Assembly (NCBI GenBank): GCA_902612125.1 | Contig: CACMBV010000006.1 | Span: 42,807 to 106,806 of the forward strand | Length of the DNA: 64,000 nt | Origin: an uncultured Verrucomicrobiota bacterium | Lineage (GTDB): Bacteria; Verrucomicrobiota; Verrucomicrobiia; Opitutales; Seribacteraceae | Reading direction: 5' to 3' | Shown: piece by piece, positions 43,476 to 52,145 of the stretch | Numbering within the stretch: position 1 is the first letter of the stretch | Layout: each line of letters begins with the position of its first letter | Program-made: the position numbers and the translations under genes | The notes under the pieces: model-generated | Seen by the model: only the letters and a program-made list of their open reading frames with translations | What the model was told of the DNA's origin: nothing | The model's database searches: none

Positions 43476-43493
43476 CCTTTAAATTAAGAGACA

Positions 43494-43805
43494 ATGCTCA
43501 TTCTTTCCAGAAAAGTTGACGAAGGCATAGCGATTGGAGATGAAATTCAAATCTCCATTACTAAAATTGAAGGAGATTCCGTTAAAATTGGTATATCAGC
43601 ACCCCGTTCTATTTCTATTTTAAGGAGAGAAATACTCGAGGAAATGCAGTCTTCAAACAAAGCCGCGGCAGTTTCCATGCCGCCAGAGAAGGTTAACCTC
43701 AAAAGTACTTTAGCCGCGGGGTCAGCGAAAAAGTTGATTGCGCAAGTTCGTGCCAAGAAAGCAGCTGCGGAGGCTTTGAAAGGTTCTAATCTTGTTCAGA
43801 AATAA
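43494..43805 (+). CDS. csrA: Translational regulator CsrA with extended C-terminus
   Basis: CsrA binds GGA motifs in mRNA leaders. The core ([22 protein letters not shown], split as [11 protein letters not shown] and IAIGDEIQI; then [18 protein letters not shown]) is complete in residues 1-55. The protein is 103 residues, longer than the usual 60-75, with an Ala/Lys-rich helical tail ([17 protein letters not shown]). The tail may alter RNA or FliW contacts. It is the last flagellar gene of the block. Confidence 0.94.
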   Translation: MLILSRKVDEGIAIGDEIQISITKIEGDSVKIGISAPRSISILRREILEEMQSSNKAAAVSMPPEKVNLKSTLAAGSAKKLIAQVRAKKAAAEALKGSNLVQK

Positions 43806-43831
43806 ATTATTAACCTTAAACATTAATAACT

Positions 43832-45073
43832 ATGGCGGTCTTTAAGCCTTTTTGTGCTTTTCGTCCTGTTCAAGATAAAGCAAAATTCGTCGCATCTCGT
43901 CCTTATGATGTACTTAATACAAGGGAGGCAAGAATTGAAGTGGATGGAAACCCCTTTTCGTTTCTTCACATCATAAAGCCGGAGATTGGTCTTCCAGAGG
44001 AAACAAGTCAATATTCAGATGAGGTGTATTCTAAAGGTGCAAAGGTATATGAAGAATTTAAAAATGAAGGAGTTTTAATTCGGGATCCTACACCAAGCTT
44101 TTATATTTATCGTCTGACCATGGATGGCCGTACTCAAACCGGTATTGCGGGTTGCTGCCACTTTGAGGAATATTATCAAGGTAAAATCAAAAAGCATGAG
44201 CTCACCCGAGTTGCCAAGGAAGAAGATCGTGTTAAACATGTCGATTCTCTAAGTGCCAATGCAGAGCCCGTTTTCTTTTCCTATAGAACAAGTGCGGGAA
44301 TTAACTCAGTAATTCAGAAAGTAACTTCCCAGACACCCGTTTATGATTTCAGGACAGATGACGACATTCGCCACGAACTATGGGTGCTTAAGGATGTTAA
44401 TATCATCTCCAGGTTGGAAAAACTATTTGCGGATGTCTCCTGTCTTTATGTTGCTGATGGACATCATAGAACGGCAGCCGCGGCTAGGGTAGGTCAAATG
44501 CGTAAAAAAGCCAATCCCCATCATACTGGCGAAGAAGAATATAATTTATTTCTCGCCGTTTTATTTGCGGACGAAGAGCTCAAGATTTACGATTACAATA
44601 GGGTCATTAAAGACCTTCATGGATTGACCGTGCAAGGGTTTGTCAACAAATTAAAAAATAAGTTTTCTTTGGTTGCAGTGAGTGACAATCCTCTAAAGCC
44701 AAGTTCAAGAGGTGAGTTTTCAGTCTATCTTGCTTACAAGTGGTATTTGTTTGCCTTAACAGAAAGAAAAGTTACGGGGAACCCAGTTCAAGACCTGGAT
44801 GTAAGTTATCTGTCGGATCATATTTTTGATCCAATTCTTGGAATTTATGATCAGAGAAAAGATGAAAGAATTGATTTTGTGGGTGGGATTCGTGGACTTG
44901 AAGAACTTTCAAGACGAGTTGACAGCGGGGAAATGGCGGTGGCATTCGCTCTCTTTCCGGTATCGATGAAAGAACTCCTACAAGTAGCCGATGCCGGGGA
45001 GATTATGCCACCAAAATCGACATGGTTTGAGCCTAAGCTTCGAAGTGGATTGTTTGTTCACGAATTAGAATAG
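43832..45073 (+). CDS. DUF1015 family protein
   Basis: A 413-residue protein of the DUF1015 family: the N-terminal FCAFRPVQDKAKFVASRPYDVL, the central LYVADGHHRTAAAARV and ESHSLFP-like ending (ALFPVSMKELLQVADAGEIMPPKSTWFEPKL split over residues ~370-400) are typical. The DGHHR motif resembles a nuclease or ParB-like active site, but no function is proven. It follows csrA by 26 nt; a possible terminator follows it. Confidence 0.85.
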   Translation: MAVFKPFCAFRPVQDKAKFVASRPYDVLNTREARIEVDGNPFSFLHIIKPEIGLPEETSQYSDEVYSKGAKVYEEFKNEGVLIRDPTPSFYIYRLTMDGRTQTGIAGCCHFEEYYQGKIKKHELTRVAKEEDRVKHVDSLSANAEPVFFSYRTSAGINSVIQKVTSQTPVYDFRTDDDIRHELWVLKDVNIISRLEKLFADVSCLYVADGHHRTAAAARVGQMRKKANPHHTGEEEYNLFLAVLFADEELKIYDYNRVIKDLHGLTVQGFVNKLKNKFSLVAVSDNPLKPSSRGEFSVYLAYKWYLFALTERKVTGNPVQDLDVSYLSDHIFDPILGIYDQRKDERIDFVGGIRGLEELSRRVDSGEMAVAFALFPVSMKELLQVADAGEIMPPKSTWFEPKLRSGLFVHELE

Positions 45074-45113
45074 TCTTAGCCTTGGTTGTGGTTACAGCTA
45101 AGAGTGATTTTTT
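45074..45113 (+). terminator. Possible terminator after the DUF1015 gene
   Basis: TCTTAGC (45074-45080) can pair with GCTAAGA (45097-45103) across a 16-nt loop, and a run of six T follows at 45108-45113. The stem is short and AT-rich, and the T-run begins 4 nt after it, so this is a weak candidate for the end of the flagellar transcript. Confidence 0.35.
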
Positions 45114-45132
45114 GGTTAGTTGAAGTTCATAA

Positions 45133-46257
45133 ATGAGATTAATAATTTTAAGTTCGAAAACAGGTGGAGGGCATGAAGTCCGTGCCCAAGCAATCCAAGA
45201 GTTTTGTAATTCGCTTGATATTCAGTCCTTACTTGTAAGACCGTTAGAGGAAAGTTCTTCCATTTACTTTTTGGGTACCAAGATTTACAATTGGATACAA
45301 CGCTTTCATCCAAGGTTACACTCTATTTACTTCTGGCTACTGGAACATGCTTCGCTTCATTCCAACCCTAAATTAATCATCGGAGGAAATAAATTTCAGG
45401 ATCAGATCAGAGAGTTTCATCCAAGTGCAATCATTAGTGTCCATGCTCATTTAAATCACGGCTTTCGGGATTTGATTCAAAAAGCAATACCTCGATCTAT
45501 CTTTCCAAAGTTTATGATTTATTGTGGAGAGTTGGACGATGGAGTTGGTTATAGTAGGCATTGGGTTAATCCAAAGGCGGATCTTTTTTGTGGACCCACC
45601 AAAAACACTATCATCGCTGCTCAGCAAAGAGGGATGCCTTCTTCCAAGTGTGCAGTCTTGGGCCCTTTGTTGCGTCAGCCTTTCTATCAAAAGAGTACTA
45701 CCTCTGAAAATCATGATTTTTGTAATGAACATGGATTGAATCCAAAAATACCCATCGCTCTTCTTGCAACGGGTGCAAATGGGGTTAATTCTCACGAGAT
45801 GGCATTAAGGGCCGTTGCCGCCTCCAAAAAAAGGATTCAAATCGCGGTTCTTTGCGGTCAGTCTGATCGTTTATATAAAAGAGTTTCAAAATTAGCTGAA
45901 AATTATGAATTTCCTGTTAAGGTTTTCCCCCAAATTGAAGCACGGGCAATGTCTACGCTAATTCATTTGAGTGACTGGGTTTTTGGACGTCCCGGTGCAG
46001 GTTTAACCTCCGAAGTTGTTGCAAAAAATACTCATATGATTTTTGATGTTCGCGGTGGAATTATGCCTCAAGAACATAACAACCTTAATTTTTTTAAGAA
46101 CCAAGGACTGCTTCCAAGAGTAGCAAAGAATGATGAAATGCTTTCTAGTCATATTGTTAGTGATTTTACCATGCTTCCACCCAAGATAGAGTTGCAGCCT
46201 GAAATTATAAAAAAAACAATTGCAAATGTAGTGGGTCATGTCGATGGACGGAACTAG
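45133..46257 (+). CDS. GT28/MGDG-synthase-like glycosyltransferase
   Basis: A 374-residue protein with the GT-B fold pattern of MurG/MGDG synthases. The N-terminal loop ILSSKTGGGHEVRAQAI (residues ~4-20) and the C-terminal nucleotide-sugar site FGRPGAGLTSEVVAKNT, followed by PQEHNNLNFF, are the key features. Such enzymes glycosylate lipids or peptidoglycan precursors. The acceptor is unknown. PseG has a related fold but a different N-terminal motif. It overlaps the next gene by 20 nt, so the two are co-translated. Confidence 0.75.
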   Translation: MRLIILSSKTGGGHEVRAQAIQEFCNSLDIQSLLVRPLEESSSIYFLGTKIYNWIQRFHPRLHSIYFWLLEHASLHSNPKLIIGGNKFQDQIREFHPSAIISVHAHLNHGFRDLIQKAIPRSIFPKFMIYCGELDDGVGYSRHWVNPKADLFCGPTKNTIIAAQQRGMPSSKCAVLGPLLRQPFYQKSTTSENHDFCNEHGLNPKIPIALLATGANGVNSHEMALRAVAASKKRIQIAVLCGQSDRLYKRVSKLAENYEFPVKVFPQIEARAMSTLIHLSDWVFGRPGAGLTSEVVAKNTHMIFDVRGGIMPQEHNNLNFFKNQGLLPRVAKNDEMLSSHIVSDFTMLPPKIELQPEIIKKTIANVVGHVDGRN

Positions 46258-46930
46258 TCTTCAATCTTGGGCAGTTGCTCGTTCGATGTTCAAAGGATGC
46301 ATGGCACTCCCTGGGGTTTGTAAAAAAAATTCTCCATCGCTAGAACCTCATTATTTCGAATCCAACCTACTCTCTTTCGGTAAAAGACAAGAAGTTGTCT
46401 TTACGGAAGAAAATATCCTAAAATTACATAAAGGAGGCTGGGCTCTTCCCGAATTTCGCTTCTGGATAAAACATCCCTTTTCTGCTTTTGAAAGAATTAA
46501 AATTCTTCGCGAGTTTGGAAATTATATCAAAGTAAAAAAGGCTAATTTAGAGTATCTACTGGTTTTGTTGTCAACTTGTGTCGAAGCAACTGCGGTTTAC
46601 ATGAATTTTCATCCTTTTTGCGTTGCTTTGATGAGAAATGAAGAAGGTCCCATATGTTTTTTTCTTAAGAAGAATAACATTCCTTTGTTGATTCTTAGTA
46701 GAAATAAAAATGGGTTTTGGCACACAAAATTTGAACTGCCTAAAGCAGAACCAAGGGTCAAACTTTCGTTTACAAGTATTAAAGCGGGTATGCAATCTTG
46801 CCTTGAACAAGTAAACCCCTATGAGGCTACAGCTCTGGGTGATTACCAAGTAGAAGGCTATTTACCATTGATGGATAAAGTGGGATACTGCTCAAGGATA
46901 ACTGCAAAAGAATTACCACTTTTTATATGA
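46238..46930 (+). CDS. Unknown protein in a glycosyltransferase-aminotransferase operon
   Basis: A 230-residue protein of no family I can name. It has a basic and aromatic character, few charged low-complexity regions, and one modestly hydrophobic segment (LEYLLVLLSTCVEATAVYM). The C-terminal region (SIKAGMQSCLEQVN, then ALGDYQVEGYLPLMDKVG) is loosely reminiscent of SCP2-type lipid-binding domains, but this is weak. It overlaps both neighbours (20 nt upstream, 4 nt downstream), so it most likely works with them. Confidence 0.7.
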   Translation: MSMDGTSLQSWAVARSMFKGCMALPGVCKKNSPSLEPHYFESNLLSFGKRQEVVFTEENILKLHKGGWALPEFRFWIKHPFSAFERIKILREFGNYIKVKKANLEYLLVLLSTCVEATAVYMNFHPFCVALMRNEEGPICFFLKKNNIPLLILSRNKNGFWHTKFELPKAEPRVKLSFTSIKAGMQSCLEQVNPYEATALGDYQVEGYLPLMDKVGYCSRITAKELPLFI

Positions 46931-48156
46931 AGGCACATTTTAAATCCGACAATTTGTTCAGAAGGGCGTCGCAGGTAATACCTGGAGGAACTTACGGTCA
47001 TGTTACACCTGCTACTGGTTTGCCGAGGCATTTTGCTCATTTTTGCTCATCCGGGCAGGGTGTGGTTTTTCAGGATGTTGATGGAAATGAATGGATTGAC
47101 TTTATGTGTGCTTATGGTGCGGTTCTTCACGGTTATCAGAACCCAATCGTTGAAGAAGCAGTTGAAATACAGCGGCAAAAGGGTGCAATTTTCAATCATC
47201 CAAATGAAGTTGTTGTAGAGTTAGCCGAAAAACTGACTCAAACGATTGATTTTGCATCTTGGTCAGTTTTTGCTAAAAATGGCTCTGATTTAACCACTTG
47301 GGCAATCCGAGTTGCTCGTGAGCACACTCGACGTACACTAATTGTCAAAGCACTGGGAGCCTATCACGGTGTAGATGCTTGGTGTGATCCTGGGTTGGGT
47401 GGGCGGATTAATTCAGATCGTTCCGATATTCTAGAGTTTGAATGGAATAATCTCAATCAATTGGAGGATATGTTTAAGCAAAAAAAAGATGATATTGCCG
47501 GGGTCATTCTTACTCCTTATCACCATGCGGCTTTTGCTCCCTCAACCATGCCTAGTGCAGATTTTTGGGCTCATGTAAGAAGAATATGCACCGAGAATGG
47601 AACTTTGCTAATTCTTGATGATGTGAGGGCAGGGTGGAGATTGCATGAAGGTGGTTCTCACCGTTTTTTTAATTTCACGCCAGATTTATCTGTTTTTTCC
47701 AAGGCCCTAGGAAACGGTTATGCCATATCGGCTTGTGTGGGTATGGAGGAATTTAAACCTGCAGCATCCGAGGTTTTCCTTACTGGAAGTTGCTGGAACG
47801 ATGCTGTTGCCATGAGAGCAGCTTTAACTTCGCTTTCTATTACTGCAGAAAATAAAGTTTCACAAAATGTCCTCAAGAAAGGCAGATTTTTTTGTGAAAG
47901 ACTAGAAAGTTTGGCAAAGGGATTTAATTATTCTTTAAAGATGACGGGTCCGCCTTCTATGCCATATCCTTGGTTTGAAGGAGATGTAAATTTGTTTTTA
48001 ATTCAAAAATTTTGCAAAGTAGCCTCCAAGCAAGGGCTTTTCTTCCATCCGCATCATAATTGGTTTATAAGTAATGCTCATGATCAGGATTCACTGGAAA
48101 GGTCTCTTCAATTGGCCGGAAATGCTTTTGAGGAATTGAGGTCTTCAGGGCTTTAA
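46927..48156 (+). CDS. Class III aminotransferase (glutamate-1-semialdehyde aminomutase-like)
   Basis: A 409-residue PLP enzyme. The N-terminal block has ASQVIPGGTYGHVTPATG and DVDGNEWIDFMCAYGAVLHGY (in two pieces), the PLP region has ILDDVRAGWRLH, and the Schiff-base Lys lies in FSKALGNGY. The fold matches the HemL branch, but its place in a sugar-related operon argues for a specialised substrate. It is not of the DegT family used by PseC. It overlaps the upstream gene by 4 nt and its stop interlocks with that of the Maf gene. Confidence 0.85.
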   Translation: MKAHFKSDNLFRRASQVIPGGTYGHVTPATGLPRHFAHFCSSGQGVVFQDVDGNEWIDFMCAYGAVLHGYQNPIVEEAVEIQRQKGAIFNHPNEVVVELAEKLTQTIDFASWSVFAKNGSDLTTWAIRVAREHTRRTLIVKALGAYHGVDAWCDPGLGGRINSDRSDILEFEWNNLNQLEDMFKQKKDDIAGVILTPYHHAAFAPSTMPSADFWAHVRRICTENGTLLILDDVRAGWRLHEGGSHRFFNFTPDLSVFSKALGNGYAISACVGMEEFKPAASEVFLTGSCWNDAVAMRAALTSLSITAENKVSQNVLKKGRFFCERLESLAKGFNYSLKMTGPPSMPYPWFEGDVNLFLIQKFCKVASKQGLFFHPHHNWFISNAHDQDSLERSLQLAGNAFEELRSSGL

Positions 48157-49685
48157 AAAAAGTTTTCAGTAAGGAATCTCTTAATGAACTCCTTAGAAGG
48201 ATTGGATTTTAAAATACCATCTTCGAGCCTCCACAGTAGAATTTTTAGCTGTTCATATTCCGTCTCAAATGACTCATCATGATTGTTCAAAGACAATCTT
48301 GGCATAATTGAAAAGGCAAAGTCCCCCAGCATGTAAGCGATATCCGCGGATGAGAATATTTCCTTGAAAAACTCATTGAAATTTGAGTCAGCAGAATGTT
48401 TTTCCATTACCTTTCTAATCTGGTCACATTGGGTGGTCATTAGAGTCAAGACTTGATTTAATCCAAGACCTTTAATTTTTCTCCTCATTAAGAGAAGGTC
48501 TGATTCTCCTCCTGTGAAGGGAGTGAGGCTTTCTTCCAGTATTTTTTTCACTTCTTCAAAATCTCTAGGATGAATTAAACTTGCTCCTTCTAAATATGCA
48601 CCCCGATCATTCAGGTTAAGAATGGATCTTCTTTTACTAAATGTAGCCGTTGATTGGGATGTTTCATGCCAATCAGAAAAGAAGGGAGTGGGCACAGTCT
48701 TATAATAATTCCCGGGGATTTGATGAAAAGTATTAGCATTAATTTCTATGTGGGACCTGCCAGTGCTTTCTGCATAGCGGACTTGACCATTTCCTCCACC
48801 TGCCAAATCCATGCCCACAAGCAAGATTGCAGATGGAGAAATAAAGTCCGCAAATGCGAGTGCAGTTAAGCCTGCATTATTTACTGCCTGAAGAGACGAT
48901 TTACCGACCCCTTTTTCACTAAGCCAGTCTTCGGAAATGACTCTTCCGGAGATGTAACACTTTTTTTCCCAATTCTTTGCCCAGCTCGAGTGAGATTGAG
49001 ATGATAAGACTGCAATCCCTGGTATAAACGCAGGATCTCCGCAGGATTCAAAGCTTTTTTCCGGATCAATACTAACAACAAAATGAGGTAAGATTTTCTC
49101 TTTGGCCAGAGCATTTAAACTACTATCAGAGGCAATAATTACCGCAGAGGGTAATCCATTTTTAATCAAGGGTAGGGTTAAGTCCAAAGATGGACCTGAT
49201 CCTACAACCACGGCCAGATTATTATTCGACAGACCTTTCCAGTCTTCGGGAATACGGCTGCATAAATATCCATCGAGATTCTCGAAAATTTGTAGTTGTC
49301 TTAAAAATCCAGTTTCCAGTCTAGTTTTTCTGGCTCTCAGGAGTGTATCAATTTCATTTAGAGTGAGGTGTATCAACTCCTCATAAATGGGATTATGCTG
49401 GTCTTTTATGGAAAGAGAAACTTTAAGTTCAGGCGGATGGATTGAGTTGAGCAGGAAAAAATCAGTTAAAGTAGTAAGAAAAGATTCTCTTTCTAGTTCT
49501 GGTTTAACGACGAAAAAATTTGTTCTAGAACTAATATCTATTTCTTCATTTGAGACAAGAAGAACACCTTCTCCATAGACCGAATGGCAATCAGCCAATA
49601 CTCGAGCGTCGACTGTTCCGAAAATGATGACGGTCGAAGCCTGTGTGATGTTAGTTTCAGACAACCAAATTGAATCTTTATTCAT
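48153..49685 (-). CDS. Maf/DUF115 motility-associated protein
   Basis: A 510-residue protein with the DUF115 (MptE-like) core: LAVVVGSGPSLDLTLPLI, then AVIIASDSSLNAL, FVVSIDPEKSF and AILLVGMDLAGG. Maf proteins transfer nonulosonic acids such as pseudaminic acid onto flagellin in Campylobacter, Aeromonas and others. A divergent pseB-pseI pair across 105 nt supports the same role here. The acceptor flagellin is outside the window. Confidence 0.82.
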   Translation of the reverse strand: MNKDSIWLSETNITQASTVIIFGTVDARVLADCHSVYGEGVLLVSNEEIDISSRTNFFVVKPELERESFLTTLTDFFLLNSIHPPELKVSLSIKDQHNPIYEELIHLTLNEIDTLLRARKTRLETGFLRQLQIFENLDGYLCSRIPEDWKGLSNNNLAVVVGSGPSLDLTLPLIKNGLPSAVIIASDSSLNALAKEKILPHFVVSIDPEKSFESCGDPAFIPGIAVLSSQSHSSWAKNWEKKCYISGRVISEDWLSEKGVGKSSLQAVNNAGLTALAFADFISPSAILLVGMDLAGGGNGQVRYAESTGRSHIEINANTFHQIPGNYYKTVPTPFFSDWHETSQSTATFSKRRSILNLNDRGAYLEGASLIHPRDFEEVKKILEESLTPFTGGESDLLLMRRKIKGLGLNQVLTLMTTQCDQIRKVMEKHSADSNFNEFFKEIFSSADIAYMLGDFAFSIMPRLSLNNHDESFETEYEQLKILLWRLEDGILKSNPSKEFIKRFLTENFF

Positions 49686-49790
49686 CTAAACTTGATAAGG
49701 AGTTAAAAGTGATCATGACCTTTGGGTACATTATGGTTTCTTTGTCATCGACTAGATTTATTTAATTAGACATTATCAAAATTAATTTCA

Positions 49791-50774
49791 ATGTTCGACA
49801 ATCAATCGATTTTAATAACAGGGGGTACTGGCTCTTTTGGGCAAAGCTTTGTGAAAACAGTGCTCGAGAACTACACCCCAAAAAGAGTAATTGTCTACTC
49901 TCGTGATGAATTGAAACAGTCTGAAATGAGAAGTAACCCTCAGCTTTATGACCCTGCACTGCGTTTCTTTCTTGGAGATGTTCGCGATCGTGAGCGGCTA
50001 TACCTAGCCATGAGGGATGTGGATTATGTAGTACATGCTGCCGCACTCAAACAGGTGCCTGCCGCTGAGTATAATCCACACGAATTTATTAAAACCAATG
50101 TGAACGGTGCTACTAATATCGTTGAAGCTTCTTTACGGGCAGGCGTCAAAAAAGTGGTTGCCTTAAGCACTGACAAAGCTGTTAATCCGGTCAATCTTTA
50201 TGGTGCGACAAAGTTGTGTTCGGATAAAGTATTCATTGCTGCGAATAGTTACGCGGGAGATTCAGGCACTATTTACTCAGTTGTAAGGTATGGTAATGTG
50301 TTAGGAAGTCGCGGCAGTGTTGTACCCTTGTTCGCCAAGCAAAGAGAACAAGGAGTCCTGACGATAACAAACCCGAAAATGACCCGCTTTTTGATAACTT
50401 TACAACAAGGCGTCGACTTTGTCTTGGAAAGTATGGAAACGATGGTGGGTGGTGAATTGTTTGTTCCCAAAATACCCACTTGTTCAGTTGCAGACATTGC
50501 TCAAGTGATTGCACCCGATGCCAAGTGGGACACTATCGGAATGAGACCTGGTGAGAAAATGCATGAAATCTTGATACCCGAAGATGAGGCAAGAAATGTG
50601 CTTGAGTTTAACAATCACTTTGTCGTGCAACCCATCCAATCTTTTTGGGGTAATAAGATTGGTATACTCGGTGGCAGGAGTTGTCCTGGAAATTTCCGTT
50701 ATGCAAGTAATATAAACTGCGAATCTCTCGACAATGAGCAATTGACTGGTTTGCTTTCTGAATACCTTCCTTAA
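49791..50774 (+). CDS. pseB: UDP-N-acetylglucosamine 4,6-dehydratase (inverting), PseB
   Basis: A 327-residue short-chain dehydrogenase/reductase. It has the N-terminal NAD site ILITGGTGSFGQSF, the PseB active-site stretch ALSTDKAVNPVNLYGATK, and MRPGEKMHEILIPEDEARN, all hallmarks of the FlaA1/PseB family. It converts UDP-GlcNAc to UDP-2-acetamido-2,6-dideoxy-beta-L-arabino-hexos-4-ulose, the first step to pseudaminic acid. pseI follows 16 nt downstream. Confidence 0.92.
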   Translation: MFDNQSILITGGTGSFGQSFVKTVLENYTPKRVIVYSRDELKQSEMRSNPQLYDPALRFFLGDVRDRERLYLAMRDVDYVVHAAALKQVPAAEYNPHEFIKTNVNGATNIVEASLRAGVKKVVALSTDKAVNPVNLYGATKLCSDKVFIAANSYAGDSGTIYSVVRYGNVLGSRGSVVPLFAKQREQGVLTITNPKMTRFLITLQQGVDFVLESMETMVGGELFVPKIPTCSVADIAQVIAPDAKWDTIGMRPGEKMHEILIPEDEARNVLEFNNHFVVQPIQSFWGNKIGILGGRSCPGNFRYASNINCESLDNEQLTGLLSEYLP

Positions 50775-50790
50775 AACTTTAATTTATTAA

Positions 50791-51825
50791 ATGGCTTTTT
50801 TTAGAGATAAAAAGCAGCCTGTGATAATTGCAGAAATCTCGGGAAATCATGGAGGTTCCTTTGAGAAAGCAAAATCTTTAATCTTAGAAAGTGCCAAGGC
50901 TGGAGCTGATTATGTCAAACTTCAAACTTTCAAGCCTGATACGATTACAGTTCGAGGAAAAGACAGTCGATTTGAAATCCAATCGGGTTTGTGGGCAGGT
51001 TACCGCTTGCATGATTTGTACGCAAAAGCGATGACACCGTGGGAATGGCATAAACCATTATTTAAATATGCACAGGAAGTTGGTGTTATCCTTTTCAGTT
51101 CTCCCTTTGACGAGACAGCGGTGAGTTTCCTAGAGGAAGAAATTAATCCTCCACTTTACAAAGTGGCTTCCTTTGAACTGAATCATTTTCCGATGTTAAA
51201 AGAAATTGGAGAAACCCGAAAACCAGTCATTGCAAGCTGCGGAGTTTCCTGTGACGATACAGTCAATAAAGCGATTGATTGCTTAAGTTCTTGTGGATGC
51301 CCAGAAATTACTCTGCTTCATTGCGTTAGTGAATATCCTGCGGAGCCCGATGACTTTTTTCTTCGAGAAATGCCGCAAATCAAAGATAAATTTCAAACCC
51401 GTTTTGGACTTTCAGATCACTCATCTGGGTATTTAGTTGCGGTTACGGCTACCTCTCTTGGAGCAAGCGTCATTGAAAAGCATATAACACTTGATCGAGA
51501 AAAAGAATCGATTGACGGCGGTTTTTCAATGCTTCCGGGCGAATTTGCCGAGATGGTGAGAGCAGTTAGATCAACATCGAAAATTTTAGGACTCGAAGGC
51601 CGATCCAAAAAAGTTTCGAAGGAATCAGCTTTTTTTAAAAGATCCATTCTTGTTTGCAGGGCGGTTAAGGCGGGTGATGAATTAACCGAAGGAAACATCA
51701 GGATTGCAAGGCCGGGCGATGGGCTGTGCCCAAGTCAGTGGGATCATGTGTTGGGAAAACGGGCTGTCAGAGCACTTGATGTAGGGCATCCTTTGAGCCT
51801 GCTTGACATCAACAACACGGACTGA
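50791..51825 (+). CDS. pseI: Pseudaminic acid synthase PseI
   Basis: A 344-residue NeuB-type synthase that condenses a 6-deoxy-hexosamine with phosphoenolpyruvate to form a nonulosonic acid. Features are [20 protein letters not shown] near the N-terminus, [39 protein letters not shown] and a C-terminal SAF domain ([20 protein letters not shown]). These point to PseI rather than NeuB or LegI. PseC, PseH, PseG and PseF are not present next to it. Confidence 0.9.
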   Translation: MAFFRDKKQPVIIAEISGNHGGSFEKAKSLILESAKAGADYVKLQTFKPDTITVRGKDSRFEIQSGLWAGYRLHDLYAKAMTPWEWHKPLFKYAQEVGVILFSSPFDETAVSFLEEEINPPLYKVASFELNHFPMLKEIGETRKPVIASCGVSCDDTVNKAIDCLSSCGCPEITLLHCVSEYPAEPDDFFLREMPQIKDKFQTRFGLSDHSSGYLVAVTATSLGASVIEKHITLDREKESIDGGFSMLPGEFAEMVRAVRSTSKILGLEGRSKKVSKESAFFKRSILVCRAVKAGDELTEGNIRIARPGDGLCPSQWDHVLGKRAVRALDVGHPLSLLDINNTD

Positions 51826-51859
51826 ATTTGGAAGATTCTATTTTTTTGTGTTATCTTTA

Positions 51860-52093
51860 ATGGTGACTGGTTCCAGCAAAATTAAAAAATTGAAAATTCC
51901 AGCTTTTCCCGGATCTTGTGAAACAAAGTTGCAAAACGCCTGTAATTGGATTTCTAAAAATGATCCGGGTAGATGTTTAACATTGGAAGAGATTGCCTCC
52001 GTTATGGGGGTGACCCGTGAGAGGGTGAGGCAATTGGAGGCTCAGGCTTTGCGAAAATTAAGGCATCCTTCTAGAATAAAATTATTGAAATAG
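51860..52093 (+). CDS. Small sigma-70 region 4-like HTH protein
   Basis: From ATG 51860 the product is 77 residues. The C-terminal half carries a complete region 4.2 helix-turn-helix ([20 protein letters not shown], then ALRKLRHP), matching primary sigma factors, but regions 1 to 3 are absent. The N-terminal third is basic. The frame is open to TTG 51803 inside pseI. A single region 4 could bind -35 elements or the RNA polymerase flap and act as a small transcription regulator. Confidence 0.7.
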   Translation: MVTGSSKIKKLKIPAFPGSCETKLQNACNWISKNDPGRCLTLEEIASVMGVTRERVRQLEAQALRKLRHPSRIKLLK

Positions 52094-52145
52094 TTTTTTT
52101 GACGAAATACTTGCCAATGATCCCATTTTTTGTCGGGCTATAAAA

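Noticed and set aside
45133..46257. Assignment of the glycosyltransferase as PseG
   Set aside because: PseG shares the GT-B-like fold, but the N-terminal TGGGHEVRAQAI loop and PQEHN end match the MGDG/MurG type.
46927..48156. Assignment of the aminotransferase as HemL or PseC
   Set aside because: PseC is of the DegT family, and HemL would not be expected in an overlapping operon with glycan genes; the specific substrate is left open.
52090..52105. T-run after the sigma region 4 gene as a terminator
   Set aside because: No stable hairpin precedes it.
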